Source: Pseudarthrobacter sp. C4D7
Lineage (GTDB): Bacteria; Actinomycetota; Actinomycetes; Actinomycetales; Micrococcaceae
Length of the DNA stretch: 41,185 nt
Assembly: GCF_013359725.1 (NCBI RefSeq)
Contig: NZ_JABFMW010000016.1
Span: forward strand, 50,095-91,279
Direction of reading: 5' to 3'
Made by a program: the position numbers and the translations under genes. The stretch's first letter is position 1. Every line of letters starts with the position of its first letter. The notes beneath the pieces were generated by a model, which was not told the DNA's origin, did not search any database, and was given only the letters and a program-made list of their open reading frames with translations. Shown here in pieces: positions 1-7,482 of this stretch.

Positions 1-72
1 GGGCGATTGGCGCAGCGGTAGCGCGCTTCCCTGACACGGAAGAGGTCACTGGTTCGATCCCAGTATCGCCCA
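1..72 (+). tRNA. tRNA-Val (GAC)
   Basis: A complete cloverleaf is visible. The 7-bp acceptor stem pairs bases 1-7 with 65-71, and base 72 is the discriminator. The D arm is GCGC/GCGC, and the anticodon stem CTTCC/GGAAG encloses the loop CTGACAC, giving anticodon GAC (valine). The T arm contains GGTTCGATCC. The terminal CCA is not encoded. A terminator follows at once, so this looks like the last or only gene of its transcript; anything upstream lies outside the window. Confidence 0.96.
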
Positions 73-82
73 CACACGAACA

Positions 83-106
83 GCAGCTCTCCGGAGCTGC
101 TTTTTT
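83..106 (+). terminator. Intrinsic terminator after tRNA-Val
   Basis: GCAGCTC (83-89) pairs perfectly with GAGCTGC (94-100) around a TCCG tetraloop and is followed by six T residues. This is a textbook rho-independent terminator. Confidence 0.93.
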
Positions 107-143
107 CGTTTCCGCGTATCCGCTGCAGGCGAACGCAATTCCC

Positions 144-172
144 TTGGCACGCCTCCCCCGCCCGGCTAGGAT
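144..172 (+). promoter_or_regulatory. Sigma70-type promoter of the antitoxin-like gene
   Basis: TTGGCA (144-149, five of six matches to the -35 consensus) is separated by exactly 17 bp from TAGGAT (167-172, -10). Transcription would start near 179 and give a leader of about 40 nt carrying the ribosome binding site. Confidence 0.6.
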
Positions 173-219
173 CGAATGCGCGAGGAGCGACCTGGCTCCG
201 CGATAGAAGGGAGGTGCCC

Positions 220-483
220 GTGGGTTTGATTGACGATCTAAAGGGCAAGGCTCAGGGTCTCATCCGCGGCAACGAGCAGGCCATCAAGGACGGCATCACC
301 AAGGCCGGCGATTTCGTCGACACCAAGACCGGCGGCAAGTACGCAGGCCATGTCGACAAAATCCAGGATGGCGCTTCCAAGCTCGTTGACAAGAACGGCA
401 CCCCGGGGCAGTCACCTGCTCCAGGGCAGGTTCCCCCGGCAGCTCCCGAAAATCCGGTTCCGCCGGTTGACAGGGCTCCGTAA
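220..483 (+). CDS. Rv0909-type antitoxin-like small protein
   Basis: This 87-residue protein matches by eye the MT0933/Rv0909 antitoxin family (PF14013). It begins MGLIDDLKGKA and has an amphipathic helical N-terminal half followed by a Pro/Ala-rich tail (from about residue 62). Family members resemble CsbD-like small helical proteins and are labelled antitoxins, but often have no proven toxin. GTG at 220 is preferred over GTG at 214 because the Shine-Dalgarno sequence GGGAGG (209-214) then lies 5 nt upstream. The gene has its own promoter (144-172) and terminator (519-555), so it is monocistronic. No toxin gene is adjacent: the next gene is a transporter. The family call is fairly safe; the antitoxin role is only an inherited label. 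Confidence 0.75.
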   Translation: MGLIDDLKGKAQGLIRGNEQAIKDGITKAGDFVDTKTGGKYAGHVDKIQDGASKLVDKNGTPGQSPAPGQVPPAAPENPVPPVDRAP

Positions 484-518
484 AGGATTTGGCCAGGGCT
501 TTGCCCGGCACGTCAAGG

Positions 519-560
519 AGGTGCGGGTCCGCCGGGAGGCGGCGCCCGCACCTTTGGCGT
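519..560 (+). terminator. Strong terminator after the antitoxin-like gene
   Basis: AGGTGCGGG (519-527) pairs with CCCGCACCT (545-553), and inside it CCGCC (529-533) pairs with GGCGG (538-542) around GGGA. A short T-rich tail (TTTGGCGTTT) follows. The stem is long and nearly perfect. Confidence 0.85.
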
Positions 561-610
561 TTAATGGCGACTCAAAGTGCAGTGATTGCCGGTTGCCCAA
601 CCCGCGCAGG

Positions 611-625
611 TAACCTGCCGGTATG
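611..625 (+). promoter_or_regulatory. Leaderless-type promoter of the BenE-family gene
   Basis: TAACCT (611-616) is followed after 6 nt by the ATG at 623, the geometry expected when the start codon is also the transcription start. TTGCCG (586-591) is a possible -35 at 19 bp. No Shine-Dalgarno sequence precedes the ATG. Confidence 0.5.
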
Positions 626-1867
626 CCCAAGTCCCCCGCATCCACCACGGCAGCAAAGGCCGGAGCGATCCGGACCGATTCCCGGCCGGCAGTCGCCGGA
701 ATCGTGACCGCACTGGTGGGCTTCACTTCCTCCTTCGCCGTAGTCCTGGCCGGCCTGAAGGCCGTGGGCGCCGACCCGGCCCAGGCTGCGTCCGGTCTGC
801 TGGCCGTCACGCTCACCGTTGGACTCGGCGTCCTGGTCCTTGCATGGCGTTCCAGGGTTCCCGTGACCCTGGCCTGGTCAACTCCGGGTGCAGCCCTGCT
901 CGCGGCATCGGGCGTGCCCGACGGCGGGTGGCCGGCCGCCGTCGGAGCCTTCCTGGGAGCCGGTGTCCTGCTGGCCATGACTGGACTGGTGCCGGCGCTC
1001 GGCCGGCTGATGGCGCGCATCCCGTCTTCCCTGGCGCAGGCCATGTTGGCGGGGATCCTCCTCCAGCTCTGCCTGGCACCCTTCAAAGCACTCGGCACAG
1101 TTCCGGTCTTTGTTGCTCCGGTGATCCTGTGCTGGCTGCTAATGATGAAGTTCGCACCGCGCTGGGCGGTGCCCGGAGCCCTTCTCGTGGCCTTGGCAGT
1201 GATCGGAACAACGCTGGCCTCGGCAGGAACCCCGGTTGCACCGGCAACCCTGCTTCCGGCACTCGCCTGGACCACCCCAGTGTTCAGTCTCCAGGCGATG
1301 GTGGGCATTGCGGTCCCGTTGTTCGTGGTGACCATGGCCTCGCAGAACATTCCCGGGGTGGCCGTGCTGAGGTCCTTCGGCTACGAAACACCGTGGCGGC
1401 CGACGATGCTCGTCACGGGAGTGGGGACCGTTGCGGGGGCGCCGTTCGGCGGCCACGCCATTAACCTCGCAGCACTCAGTGCCGCCCTTGCCGCAGGCGA
1501 GGAAGCCGGCGGGGACCGCAGCAGGAGGTGGATCGCGGGCGTTAGCTCCGGGCTGGCCTACCTGGTGTTGGCTGCTTTCTCGGCCGCGCTGGTGTCGGTG
1601 GTCAGCAAGGCGCCGGCCGGGATGCTGGAAGCCGTTGCCGGGCTTGCCCTGCTGGGCACCCTTGCCTCGGCCGTCTCGGCTGCGCTGGCGGACCCGGAGG
1701 ACCGGATCGCCCCGGCCGTGACGTTCCTGATGGCCGCGTCCGGCCTGGCGTTTGCCGGGATCGGGTCCGCGTTCTGGGCGCTGCTGGCCGGCCTGGTGGT
1801 CCGGCTGGCGCTGCGGCCCCGGACCGGGAAAGGGACGATGCCCGCAGAGGCAAAGAAGTCCGCCTAG
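623..1867 (+). CDS. benE: BenE-family benzoate/H+ symporter-like membrane transporter
   Basis: This 414-residue, very hydrophobic protein has about 11-12 predicted membrane segments. It carries the hallmark opening of the BenE family: a first helix GIVTALVGFTSSFAVVLAGL, then a segment reading VTLAWSTPGAALLA. The family length (about 390-420) fits. BenE proteins are described as proton-coupled benzoate importers, but no benzoate-degradation gene lies nearby, so the substrate is open. The ATG is probably leaderless. The stop codon TAG (1865-1867) overlaps the stop codon of the convergent zapE gene, leaving no room for a terminator between them. The family call is secure; the benzoate substrate is not. 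Confidence 0.85.
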   Translation: MPKSPASTTAAKAGAIRTDSRPAVAGIVTALVGFTSSFAVVLAGLKAVGADPAQAASGLLAVTLTVGLGVLVLAWRSRVPVTLAWSTPGAALLAASGVPDGGWPAAVGAFLGAGVLLAMTGLVPALGRLMARIPSSLAQAMLAGILLQLCLAPFKALGTVPVFVAPVILCWLLMMKFAPRWAVPGALLVALAVIGTTLASAGTPVAPATLLPALAWTTPVFSLQAMVGIAVPLFVVTMASQNIPGVAVLRSFGYETPWRPTMLVTGVGTVAGAPFGGHAINLAALSAALAAGEEAGGDRSRRWIAGVSSGLAYLVLAAFSAALVSVVSKAPAGMLEAVAGLALLGTLASAVSAALADPEDRIAPAVTFLMAASGLAFAGIGSAFWALLAGLVVRLALRPRTGKGTMPAEAKKSA

Positions 1868-2901
1868 GAGGGCTCGTGGTTCTGGCCTTCGCGGGCCAGC
1901 GCGGTGAGGCGGGAGACGGCGCGGAAGTACTTCTTCATGTACCCGCCGGCCATCATTTCTTCGGTGAACAGTTTGTCGAAGGGGACGCCGCTGGCCAGGA
2001 TCGGCACGTCCTTGTCGTAGAGCCGGTCTGCGAGGACCACGAAGCGGAGCGCTACCGCCTGTTCTGTGATGGTCTCCACATTGCGCCAGACCACGCCGTC
2101 GATGCCGTCGATCAACTGCCGGTAGCGGCTGGGGTGCACCCCGGCCAGGTGGTGGATGAGGGTGGAGAACTCATCCTGGGCCACGGTCTTCCCGTCGAAT
2201 TCAGCCTTCATGTGTGCACTGAGTTCACTGTTCTTCAGCGGTGCCGGCGCCGCCGGAAGGCCGCGGTGCCGGAAATCCTCGCCATCGATCCGGACCACGT
2301 CGAACTGGTCCGCCAGGACCTGGATTTCGCGCTGGAAGTCCACCGCAGCGAACCGGCCGTCCCCCAGCGAGCCGGGCAGCGTGTTGGATGTGGCGGCCAG
2401 CTTGACTCCGGCATCGGCCAGCTCACGCATGAGCCGGGACATCAGGACGGTGTCGCCGGGATCGTCCAGTTCGAATTCGTCGATGCACACCAGCTGATAG
2501 CTACTCAGGGCCTCCACCGTTTTGCGGAAAGAAAGGGCACCCACCAGGTTGGTGTACTCCACGAACGTCCCGAAGGCCTTGGGACCGGGAGCTGCGTGCC
2601 ACAGGGAAGCGAGCAGGTGGGTCTTGCCCACGCCGAAGCCGCCGTCGAGGTAGATTCCCGCCCTGGACTCGTCCTTCTTGCCGAATAGCTTCTTGAAAAG
2701 CCCGCCTCCGTTGCCCGACCCCACGCCGTCGGCAAATCCCTCCAGGGCGCGCACGGCGGCGGCCTGGCTGGGCTGCTTGGGATCCGGGCGGTAACTCGAA
2801 AAGGAAACTTCCCCGAACCGGGGCGAGGGGTAGAAGCCCTTAAGGAGTTCGTCCACCGATACTGCCGGGGTGCGGGCGGCAAGCTGTTCGATCTGTACCA
2901 A
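1864..2901 (-). CDS. zapE: Cell division protein ZapE (AFG1-like ATPase)
   Basis: This AFG1/LACE1-type P-loop ATPase, named ZapE in E. coli for its effect on the Z-ring, has 345 residues when started at TTG 2901. Walker A is GGFGVGKTH (about residues 87-95) and Walker B is LVCIDEFEL (about 137-145). The start region reads [11 protein letters not shown], followed by [14 protein letters not shown], which is where other actinobacterial members begin as I recall them. A longer reading from ATG 3117 is possible, but it would run through the sseA promoter to the sseA start codon and adds Arg/Pro-rich residues unlike the family. The gene is divergent from sseA and convergent with the benE-type gene. 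The function is well supported; the exact start is uncertain because no clear Shine-Dalgarno sequence precedes the TTG. Confidence 0.9.
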   Translation of the reverse strand: MVQIEQLAARTPAVSVDELLKGFYPSPRFGEVSFSSYRPDPKQPSQAAAVRALEGFADGVGSGNGGGLFKKLFGKKDESRAGIYLDGGFGVGKTHLLASLWHAAPGPKAFGTFVEYTNLVGALSFRKTVEALSSYQLVCIDEFELDDPGDTVLMSRLMRELADAGVKLAATSNTLPGSLGDGRFAAVDFQREIQVLADQFDVVRIDGEDFRHRGLPAAPAPLKNSELSAHMKAEFDGKTVAQDEFSTLIHHLAGVHPSRYRQLIDGIDGVVWRNVETITEQAVALRFVVLADRLYDKDVPILASGVPFDKLFTEEMMAGGYMKKYFRAVSRLTALAREGQNHEPS

Positions 2902-3028
2902 GGTGGTCCGTTCTGCTGGTGGTTGGTCCCCAGAAAGGATACCGGCAATGCCGGCCCCACCCGGGCGGGACGCCTTCCTGCCGTCCCCAGGCGTGACGAA
3001 GGCAACATTTCGCCCTATTAACGGAATA

Positions 3029-3057
3029 CGGACATCCCTCCGGGCGCTGGCTAGGGT
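3029..3057 (+). promoter_or_regulatory. Promoter of the sseA gene
   Basis: CGGACA (3029-3034) and TAGGGT (3052-3057) are spaced by exactly 17 bp. The predicted start of transcription is near 3064, giving a leader of about 50 nt before the sseA ATG. Confidence 0.45.
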
Positions 3058-3115
3058 GGGAACAGGTTCCAATGCATGTTCCGCGGTTTCCCGCGCTCTA
3101 GTGAAAGGCCAAGCC

Positions 3116-4042
3116 ATGCCCTACCCGGTTGACGAGAATGAGAAGTTCGCAGCCTACGCCCACCCCGAGCGGCTGGTCTCCACCGAGTGGCTTGCTGCCG
3201 CCGTCGAAAGTGGTGCAGTGGCCCGAGGCGAACTTGTGGTGGTGGAGTCCGATGAGGATGTGCTCCTGTACGAAACCGGCCACATTCCCGGCGCCGTCAA
3301 GATTGACTGGCACACGGACCTGAACGACGAAGTATCCCGCGACTACATTGACGGTGCCGCCTTCGCTGAACTCGCGGCATCGAAAGGCATCTCCCGCGAC
3401 AGCACCGTAGTCATCTACGGCGACAAGTCCAACTGGTGGGCCGCCTACGCCCTCTGGGTCTTCACGCTCTTCGGGCACCAGGACGTCCGGCTGCTGGACG
3501 GCGGCCGGGACAAGTGGGTTGCCGAAGGCCGCGGACTGACCAGGGACCGCCTTGCTCCCACCCCCGGAAGCTACCCGGTGGTAGAGCGTGACGACGCCCC
3601 GATCCGCGCCTTCAAGGATGATGTCCTGGCACACCTGGGCACCGGCCCGCTGATCGACGTCCGCTCCCCCGAGGAATACACCGGTCAACGCACCCACATG
3701 CCGGCCTACCCCGAAGAGGGCGCCCTGCGCGGCGGCCACATTCCTACGGCGGCTTCCATCCCGTGGGCACGCGCCGCGGCCGAAGACGGCACTTTCCGCA
3801 GCAGGGAAGAGCTGGAAGCCATCTACCTCGGCGAGGCCGGCCTGGCTGAGGGCGACGACGTGGTGGCGTACTGCCGCATCGGCGAGCGGTCCAGCCACAC
3901 GTGGTTCGCCCTGAAGTTCCTCCTCGGCTTCGAGAACGTCCGCAACTACGACGGTTCATGGACCGAGTGGGGCAATGCCGTGCGCGTACCCATCATCAAG
4001 GGCGCGGAGCGTGGCTCCGTTCCCGCCGCCGTCGGAGCCTGA
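3116..4042 (+). CDS. sseA: Thiosulfate/3-mercaptopyruvate sulfurtransferase (tandem rhodanese)
   Basis: This 308-residue protein has two rhodanese domains. The N-terminal domain (about 20-140) lacks the active cysteine: the equivalent loop reads YGDKSN. The C-terminal domain (about 165-290) carries the catalytic loop CRIGERSSH with Cys253. The family moves sulfane sulfur from thiosulfate or mercaptopyruvate to an acceptor through a cysteine persulfide. The ATG at 3116 follows GAAAGG (3103-3108) and begins [10 protein letters not shown]. sufE, another sulfur-transfer protein, starts 27 bp downstream, so a joint role in sulfur relay is likely. Choosing between the thiosulfate and mercaptopyruvate substrate from the loop alone is not safe. 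Confidence 0.93.
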   Translation: MPYPVDENEKFAAYAHPERLVSTEWLAAAVESGAVARGELVVVESDEDVLLYETGHIPGAVKIDWHTDLNDEVSRDYIDGAAFAELAASKGISRDSTVVIYGDKSNWWAAYALWVFTLFGHQDVRLLDGGRDKWVAEGRGLTRDRLAPTPGSYPVVERDDAPIRAFKDDVLAHLGTGPLIDVRSPEEYTGQRTHMPAYPEEGALRGGHIPTAASIPWARAAAEDGTFRSREELEAIYLGEAGLAEGDDVVAYCRIGERSSHTWFALKFLLGFENVRNYDGSWTEWGNAVRVPIIKGAERGSVPAAVGA

Positions 4043-4056
4043 CCAGGCTCCCCGGG

Positions 4057-4072
4057 TAGACTTGGAACGATG
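4057..4072 (+). promoter_or_regulatory. Leaderless-type promoter of sufE
   Basis: TAGACT (4057-4062) lies 7 nt before the ATG at 4070, and no Shine-Dalgarno sequence is present. sufE can therefore be transcribed separately from sseA although only 27 bp separate them. Confidence 0.5.
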
Positions 4073-4519
4073 ACTACTCAAGCTCTGCCGTCCGCCTTGG
4101 CGGCGATCGTGGACGACTTCCAGGCCCTGTCCGAACCCGAGCGGCTGCAGCTGCTGCTGGAGTTCTCGGAGGGACTGCCCGAACTCCCGGACCGCCTCAA
4201 GGACCACCCCGAACTCCTGGAGCAGGTGGTGGAGTGCCAGTCTCCTCTGTTCCTCACCGTGGAGACGGACACCAACGACGACGGCGCGGTCCGCCTGTTC
4301 TTCAAGGCACCGCCCGAGGCCCCCACCACGCGGGGCTTCGCCGGGGTGCTGCATGAGGGCCTGGACGGTTTGACGGCCGTGGAGATCCTGTCCGTGCCGG
4401 ACGACATGCCCGAACTGCTGGGCCTCACCCGTGCCATCACTCCCCTGCGCATGCGGGGCATGACTGCCATGCTGGGCCGGATCAAGCGCAAGGTTGCTGC
4501 CTCCAGCAACCAAGGCTGA
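4070..4519 (+). CDS. sufE: SufE-family cysteine desulfurase sulfur acceptor
   Basis: This 149-residue protein has the SufE fold. The acceptor cysteine is Cys56 in VVECQSPLF, the position where SufE takes persulfide sulfur from SufS. The C-terminal end LRMRGMTAML matches the family's helix after the active-site domain. No SufS or Fe-S assembly gene is in the window, but the preceding gene is a rhodanese, suggesting a link between thiosulfate or mercaptopyruvate sulfur and the SUF machinery. The start codon is probably leaderless (see 4057-4072). Length is normal for the family. Confidence 0.93.
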   Translation: MTTQALPSALAAIVDDFQALSEPERLQLLLEFSEGLPELPDRLKDHPELLEQVVECQSPLFLTVETDTNDDGAVRLFFKAPPEAPTTRGFAGVLHEGLDGLTAVEILSVPDDMPELLGLTRAITPLRMRGMTAMLGRIKRKVAASSNQG

Positions 4520-4529
4520 CCACACCTGC

Positions 4530-5042
4530 ATGGCCCGCAAGAACACCTCCCAGGGAACCCCGGCCGCAGCGGCCCTGACCGCGGCCGGGGTTCCCTTTGT
4601 GCTGCATCCGTACACCCATGACCCCTCGGCTGCGAGCTACGGGGCGGAGGCCGCCCAGGCCCTGGGAATCGATCCGTCCCGCGTCTTCAAAACCTTGATG
4701 GTGGATGTTGAGGGCAGGCTCGCGGTGGGTATTGTCCCGGTGAGCGGAACCCTGGACCTGAAGGCGATGGCCACTGCGCTGGGTGCCAAGAAAGCCGCCA
4801 TGGCGGATCCGGCGGCCGCGCAGCGCCGCACCGGGTACGTCCTGGGCGGCATCTCCCCGCTCGGCCAGCGGCAGCCCTCCCCCACCGTGCTGGATTCCAG
4901 CGCCCTGGCACTGGGCAGCCTGCTGGTTTCGGGCGGCCGGCGGGGCCTTGACATTGAGCTGGCTCCGGCTGACCTTATCCGGCTGACAGGCGCCGTCACG
5001 GCTCCCATCAGCTCACTGGCCGCAGGCAGGATCCAGCCTTAG
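4530..5042 (+). CDS. ybaK: YbaK/EbsC-type Cys-tRNA(Pro) deacylase
   Basis: This 170-residue protein of the YbaK/ProX editing family hydrolyses mischarged aminoacyl-tRNA, typically Cys-tRNA(Pro). The conserved lysine is Lys54 in SRVFKTLMVDV, and the substrate-binding stretches YVLGGISPLGQRQ and DSSALAL are present. It starts with MARKNTSQGT at ATG 4530, 10 bp after sufE, so it is co-transcribed with it. The stop TAG (5040-5042) overlaps the stop codon of the convergent SDR gene. Confidence 0.92.
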   Translation: MARKNTSQGTPAAAALTAAGVPFVLHPYTHDPSAASYGAEAAQALGIDPSRVFKTLMVDVEGRLAVGIVPVSGTLDLKAMATALGAKKAAMADPAAAQRRTGYVLGGISPLGQRQPSPTVLDSSALALGSLLVSGGRRGLDIELAPADLIRLTGAVTAPISSLAAGRIQP

Positions 5043-5872
5043 CCGAGGGGCTCTCCGGTACGGCTGCCTTTACGGCCCGTGAAGTGGTCCATGGTGCGGT
5101 TCACGCCCAGCACATCCATGACCCGGTCAAAGACGCTGACCGGAAGGACCCGCAGGACCGGAAGCAGGTTCACCAGGGGTGGCAGGACCAGCTTCCGGCG
5201 GCCGGCCTCAATCGCGTCAAGGACTGCCGCTGCCACGTCCTCCTCTCCGAGGATCGGGAGGATCCGCGGCCAACGGGTCTGGACGCCGTCGAACATTCCC
5301 GTGTTGATGTAGTAGGGGCACACCACCAGTGTGTTGACACCGGTGTGATCCGCCCGGAGCTCGGCGCGGAGGGACTCGTTGAATCCGAACGCAGCGAACT
5401 TGCTGGCTGAATAGTCCGTTTGGCGGGCCACGCCCACCATCCCGGCGGCACTGGCGATGGTGACCACGGTGCCGTGCCCGCGCTGGACCATCCCGCCGAG
5501 GAAAGCCCGGGTGACCCAGTACAGGGCCAGGACGTTCACGTTCATGGTCCGTTCGATGGCCTCTTCGGTGGCGTCCAGGAGACGGCGGCCGCTGACCACC
5601 CCCGCGTTGTTCACCAGGACATCCACAGGCCCCGCCTGGGCCGCGGCGGCCCTGACCGCTTCCCGGTCCGTGACATCCACCGCCTGCGCTTCCGCCTGGC
5701 CGCCGGCGGCCCGGATTTCGTCGCGGACCGCCGCGCCCGCTGCCGCGTCCACATCCCAGACCAGCACCCGGCTGCCGCGCCGGGCGGCCCCGAGGGCCAT
5801 GCGGCGGCCCAGCCCGCTGCCTCCCCCGGTGATGAGCAGGGTTGAGCCGGAAAGTCGGGTTCCTTTGGCCAT
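5039..5872 (-). CDS. SDR-family NAD(P)-dependent oxidoreductase
   Basis: This is a classical short-chain dehydrogenase of 277 residues. The nucleotide-binding glycines are GGGSGLG (16-22), the acidic residue Asp40 ends the second strand (NAD preference is an inference), and NNAG is at 88-91. The catalytic residues are Ser141, Tyr154 and Lys158. The C-terminal extension (FDRVMDVLGVNRTMDHF) resembles the retinol-dehydrogenase-like SDR16C group, which act on hydrophobic alcohols. ATG 5872 is chosen because AGGAGA precedes it by about 7 nt; upstream codons add only a basic tail. It is the third gene of an operon with an aldehyde dehydrogenase and a membrane-linked hydrolase, so an alcohol-aldehyde-acid oxidation route is plausible. 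The actual substrate is unknown. Confidence 0.88.
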   Translation of the reverse strand: MAKGTRLSGSTLLITGGGSGLGRRMALGAARRGSRVLVWDVDAAAGAAVRDEIRAAGGQAEAQAVDVTDREAVRAAAAQAGPVDVLVNNAGVVSGRRLLDATEEAIERTMNVNVLALYWVTRAFLGGMVQRGHGTVVTIASAAGMVGVARQTDYSASKFAAFGFNESLRAELRADHTGVNTLVVCPYYINTGMFDGVQTRWPRILPILGEEDVAAAVLDAIEAGRRKLVLPPLVNLLPVLRVLPVSVFDRVMDVLGVNRTMDHFTGRKGSRTGEPLG

Positions 5873-5908
5873 TTTCGTTCTCCTGGGTTTCGGCACGTGC
5901 GGGTCGGG

Positions 5909-7480
5909 TCAGCTGTTACGCGAAAGGCGCCCCATCAGGGTGATGGCGGCCCTCATGAGCCGGGCGTAGGCCTGGTTGGACATTCCCGGTGCCGGAGCCA
6001 CCCGGAGCAGCCGCTGCACGGCGATGGTCTGGGGTTCGGTGTATTTGAGGATGCCTTCCCGGCCGTGGCGGCGGCCCGCACCGGAGTCCTTCATGCCGCC
6101 GATCGGAGCATCGTGGGAGGCCCAGGTGGCGGCGTAGCCTTCGTTGACGTTGACGGTTCCGGTCAGGAGCCTGCGGCCCACGGCCTCCCCGTGGCGGGCG
6201 GACCAGACGCTGGCGTTGAGCCCAAAGTCGGAATCGTTGGCCTGGGCCACGGCGTCGTCATCATCTGCCACCCTATAGACGGCAACCACCGGCCCGAACG
6301 TCTCCTCCCGGGCAACGAGCATCCCATCCGTGACCCCGGCCAGGACGGTGGGCTCGTAGAACAACGGACCCAGGTCCGGCCGGCGCCGTCCTCCGGCCAG
6401 GAGCCGGGCGCCTTTGGCCAGCGCATCCTGGACATGTTGGTCCACCCGTTCCACCTGTGCGGCGCTGATCAGGGAGCCCATGCCGATGTCCCAGTCCGCG
6501 CCGGAGCCCAGTCGGATGTCTTTCACCTTGGCAGTGAGGGCCGCCACGAAGCGGTCGTAGATGTCGGCGTGGACGTAGATGCGCTCGATGCTGACGCAGA
6601 GCTGCCCGGAGTTGGAGAAGCAGGCGTGCACTGCACCCGCGGCTGCCTTGCCTGCGTCCGCATCCGCCAGCACCAGCATGGGGTTCTTGCCTCCCAGTTC
6701 GGCGGAGAAGCCGATCAGCCGCTCACCGCACTGCCGTGCAACGGTCTTGCCGGTCCGGGAGGAACCGGTGAACATGAGGAAGTCCACCCGCGCTATCAAG
6801 GCAGGCCCGATCTCCGTGCCCGGCCCGGTGACGATCCGGAACAGGTCCTCCGGAAGGCCTGCCTCCCGGAGGAGCCGGAGCATCAGCAGGGCGGTGAAGG
6901 GCGTCTGCGAGTCAGGCTTGAGCACGATGCCGTTCCCCGCCAGCAAAGCGGGGATGGAATCTGAAACCGCAAGCGTCAACGGATAGTTCCAGGGGCTGAT
7001 GACCCCTACCACCCCCTTGGGGATGCAATATTCGGTGGTGCGGGTCAGGACGGGGGCGGCACCTTTGCGGCGGCGCGGGCGGAGGTACCGTTCGGCGTTG
7101 CGCTCGTAGTAGTTTGCCGTGAGCACAACATCGGCAAACTCCTCGAAGGCGCTCAACCTTGATTTGCCGCTTTCTGCCTGGACCAGGTCAAGGACGTCCT
7201 GCTCGCGGTTCAGCAGCAGCTCGCGGAAGCGGCGGATCACGGCCCTGCGCTGGGAAACCGGGAGCGCGGACCAATGGTGCTGGGCGGTGCGGGCACAGTC
7301 AACGGCGGCGTCGACGTCGTCCGTGGTGCAGACGGGAACTTCCCCCACCAACCTGCTGTCGAAGGGGGCGTGCGAAGCCTGGGTGGGCCGGCCCGCTGCT
7401 GCCGCCACCAGCTGGGAAAGGTCCGCGGCCAGCAGCCGTCCCCGGTCAACCAACGCCCCGGTCCCCTGGTGTTTCGCCAA
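5909..7480 (-). CDS. gabD2: Aldehyde dehydrogenase, succinate-semialdehyde dehydrogenase (GabD2) type
   Basis: This 523-residue aldehyde dehydrogenase has the oxyanion residue Asn165 in SPWNYP, the cofactor loop FTGSSRTGK (about 237-245), the general base Glu261 in ELGGKNP and the catalytic Cys295 in SGQLCVSIER. Length and sequence feel match the actinobacterial NADP-dependent GabD2 group that oxidises succinate semialdehyde, but other aldehydes are possible. The start is TTG 7480: the upstream hydrolase stop TGA (7483-7485) is 2 nt away and GGGGG sits at the right distance, so translation is coupled. A longer reading would extend far into the hydrolase gene. Neighbouring SDR and hydrolase genes suggest a catabolic operon for an ester or alcohol. 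Confidence 0.9.
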   Translation of the reverse strand: MAKHQGTGALVDRGRLLAADLSQLVAAAAGRPTQASHAPFDSRLVGEVPVCTTDDVDAAVDCARTAQHHWSALPVSQRRAVIRRFRELLLNREQDVLDLVQAESGKSRLSAFEEFADVVLTANYYERNAERYLRPRRRKGAAPVLTRTTEYCIPKGVVGVISPWNYPLTLAVSDSIPALLAGNGIVLKPDSQTPFTALLMLRLLREAGLPEDLFRIVTGPGTEIGPALIARVDFLMFTGSSRTGKTVARQCGERLIGFSAELGGKNPMLVLADADAGKAAAGAVHACFSNSGQLCVSIERIYVHADIYDRFVAALTAKVKDIRLGSGADWDIGMGSLISAAQVERVDQHVQDALAKGARLLAGGRRRPDLGPLFYEPTVLAGVTDGMLVAREETFGPVVAVYRVADDDDAVAQANDSDFGLNASVWSARHGEAVGRRLLTGTVNVNEGYAATWASHDAPIGGMKDSGAGRRHGREGILKYTEPQTIAVQRLLRVAPAPGMSNQAYARLMRAAITLMGRLSRNS

Positions 7481-7482
7481 TG

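Noticed and set aside
2902..3117. N-terminal extension of ZapE to ATG 3117
   Set aside because: The extension is atypical for the family and would place the start codon on top of the sseA start and over its promoter. TTG 2901 matches where relatives begin.
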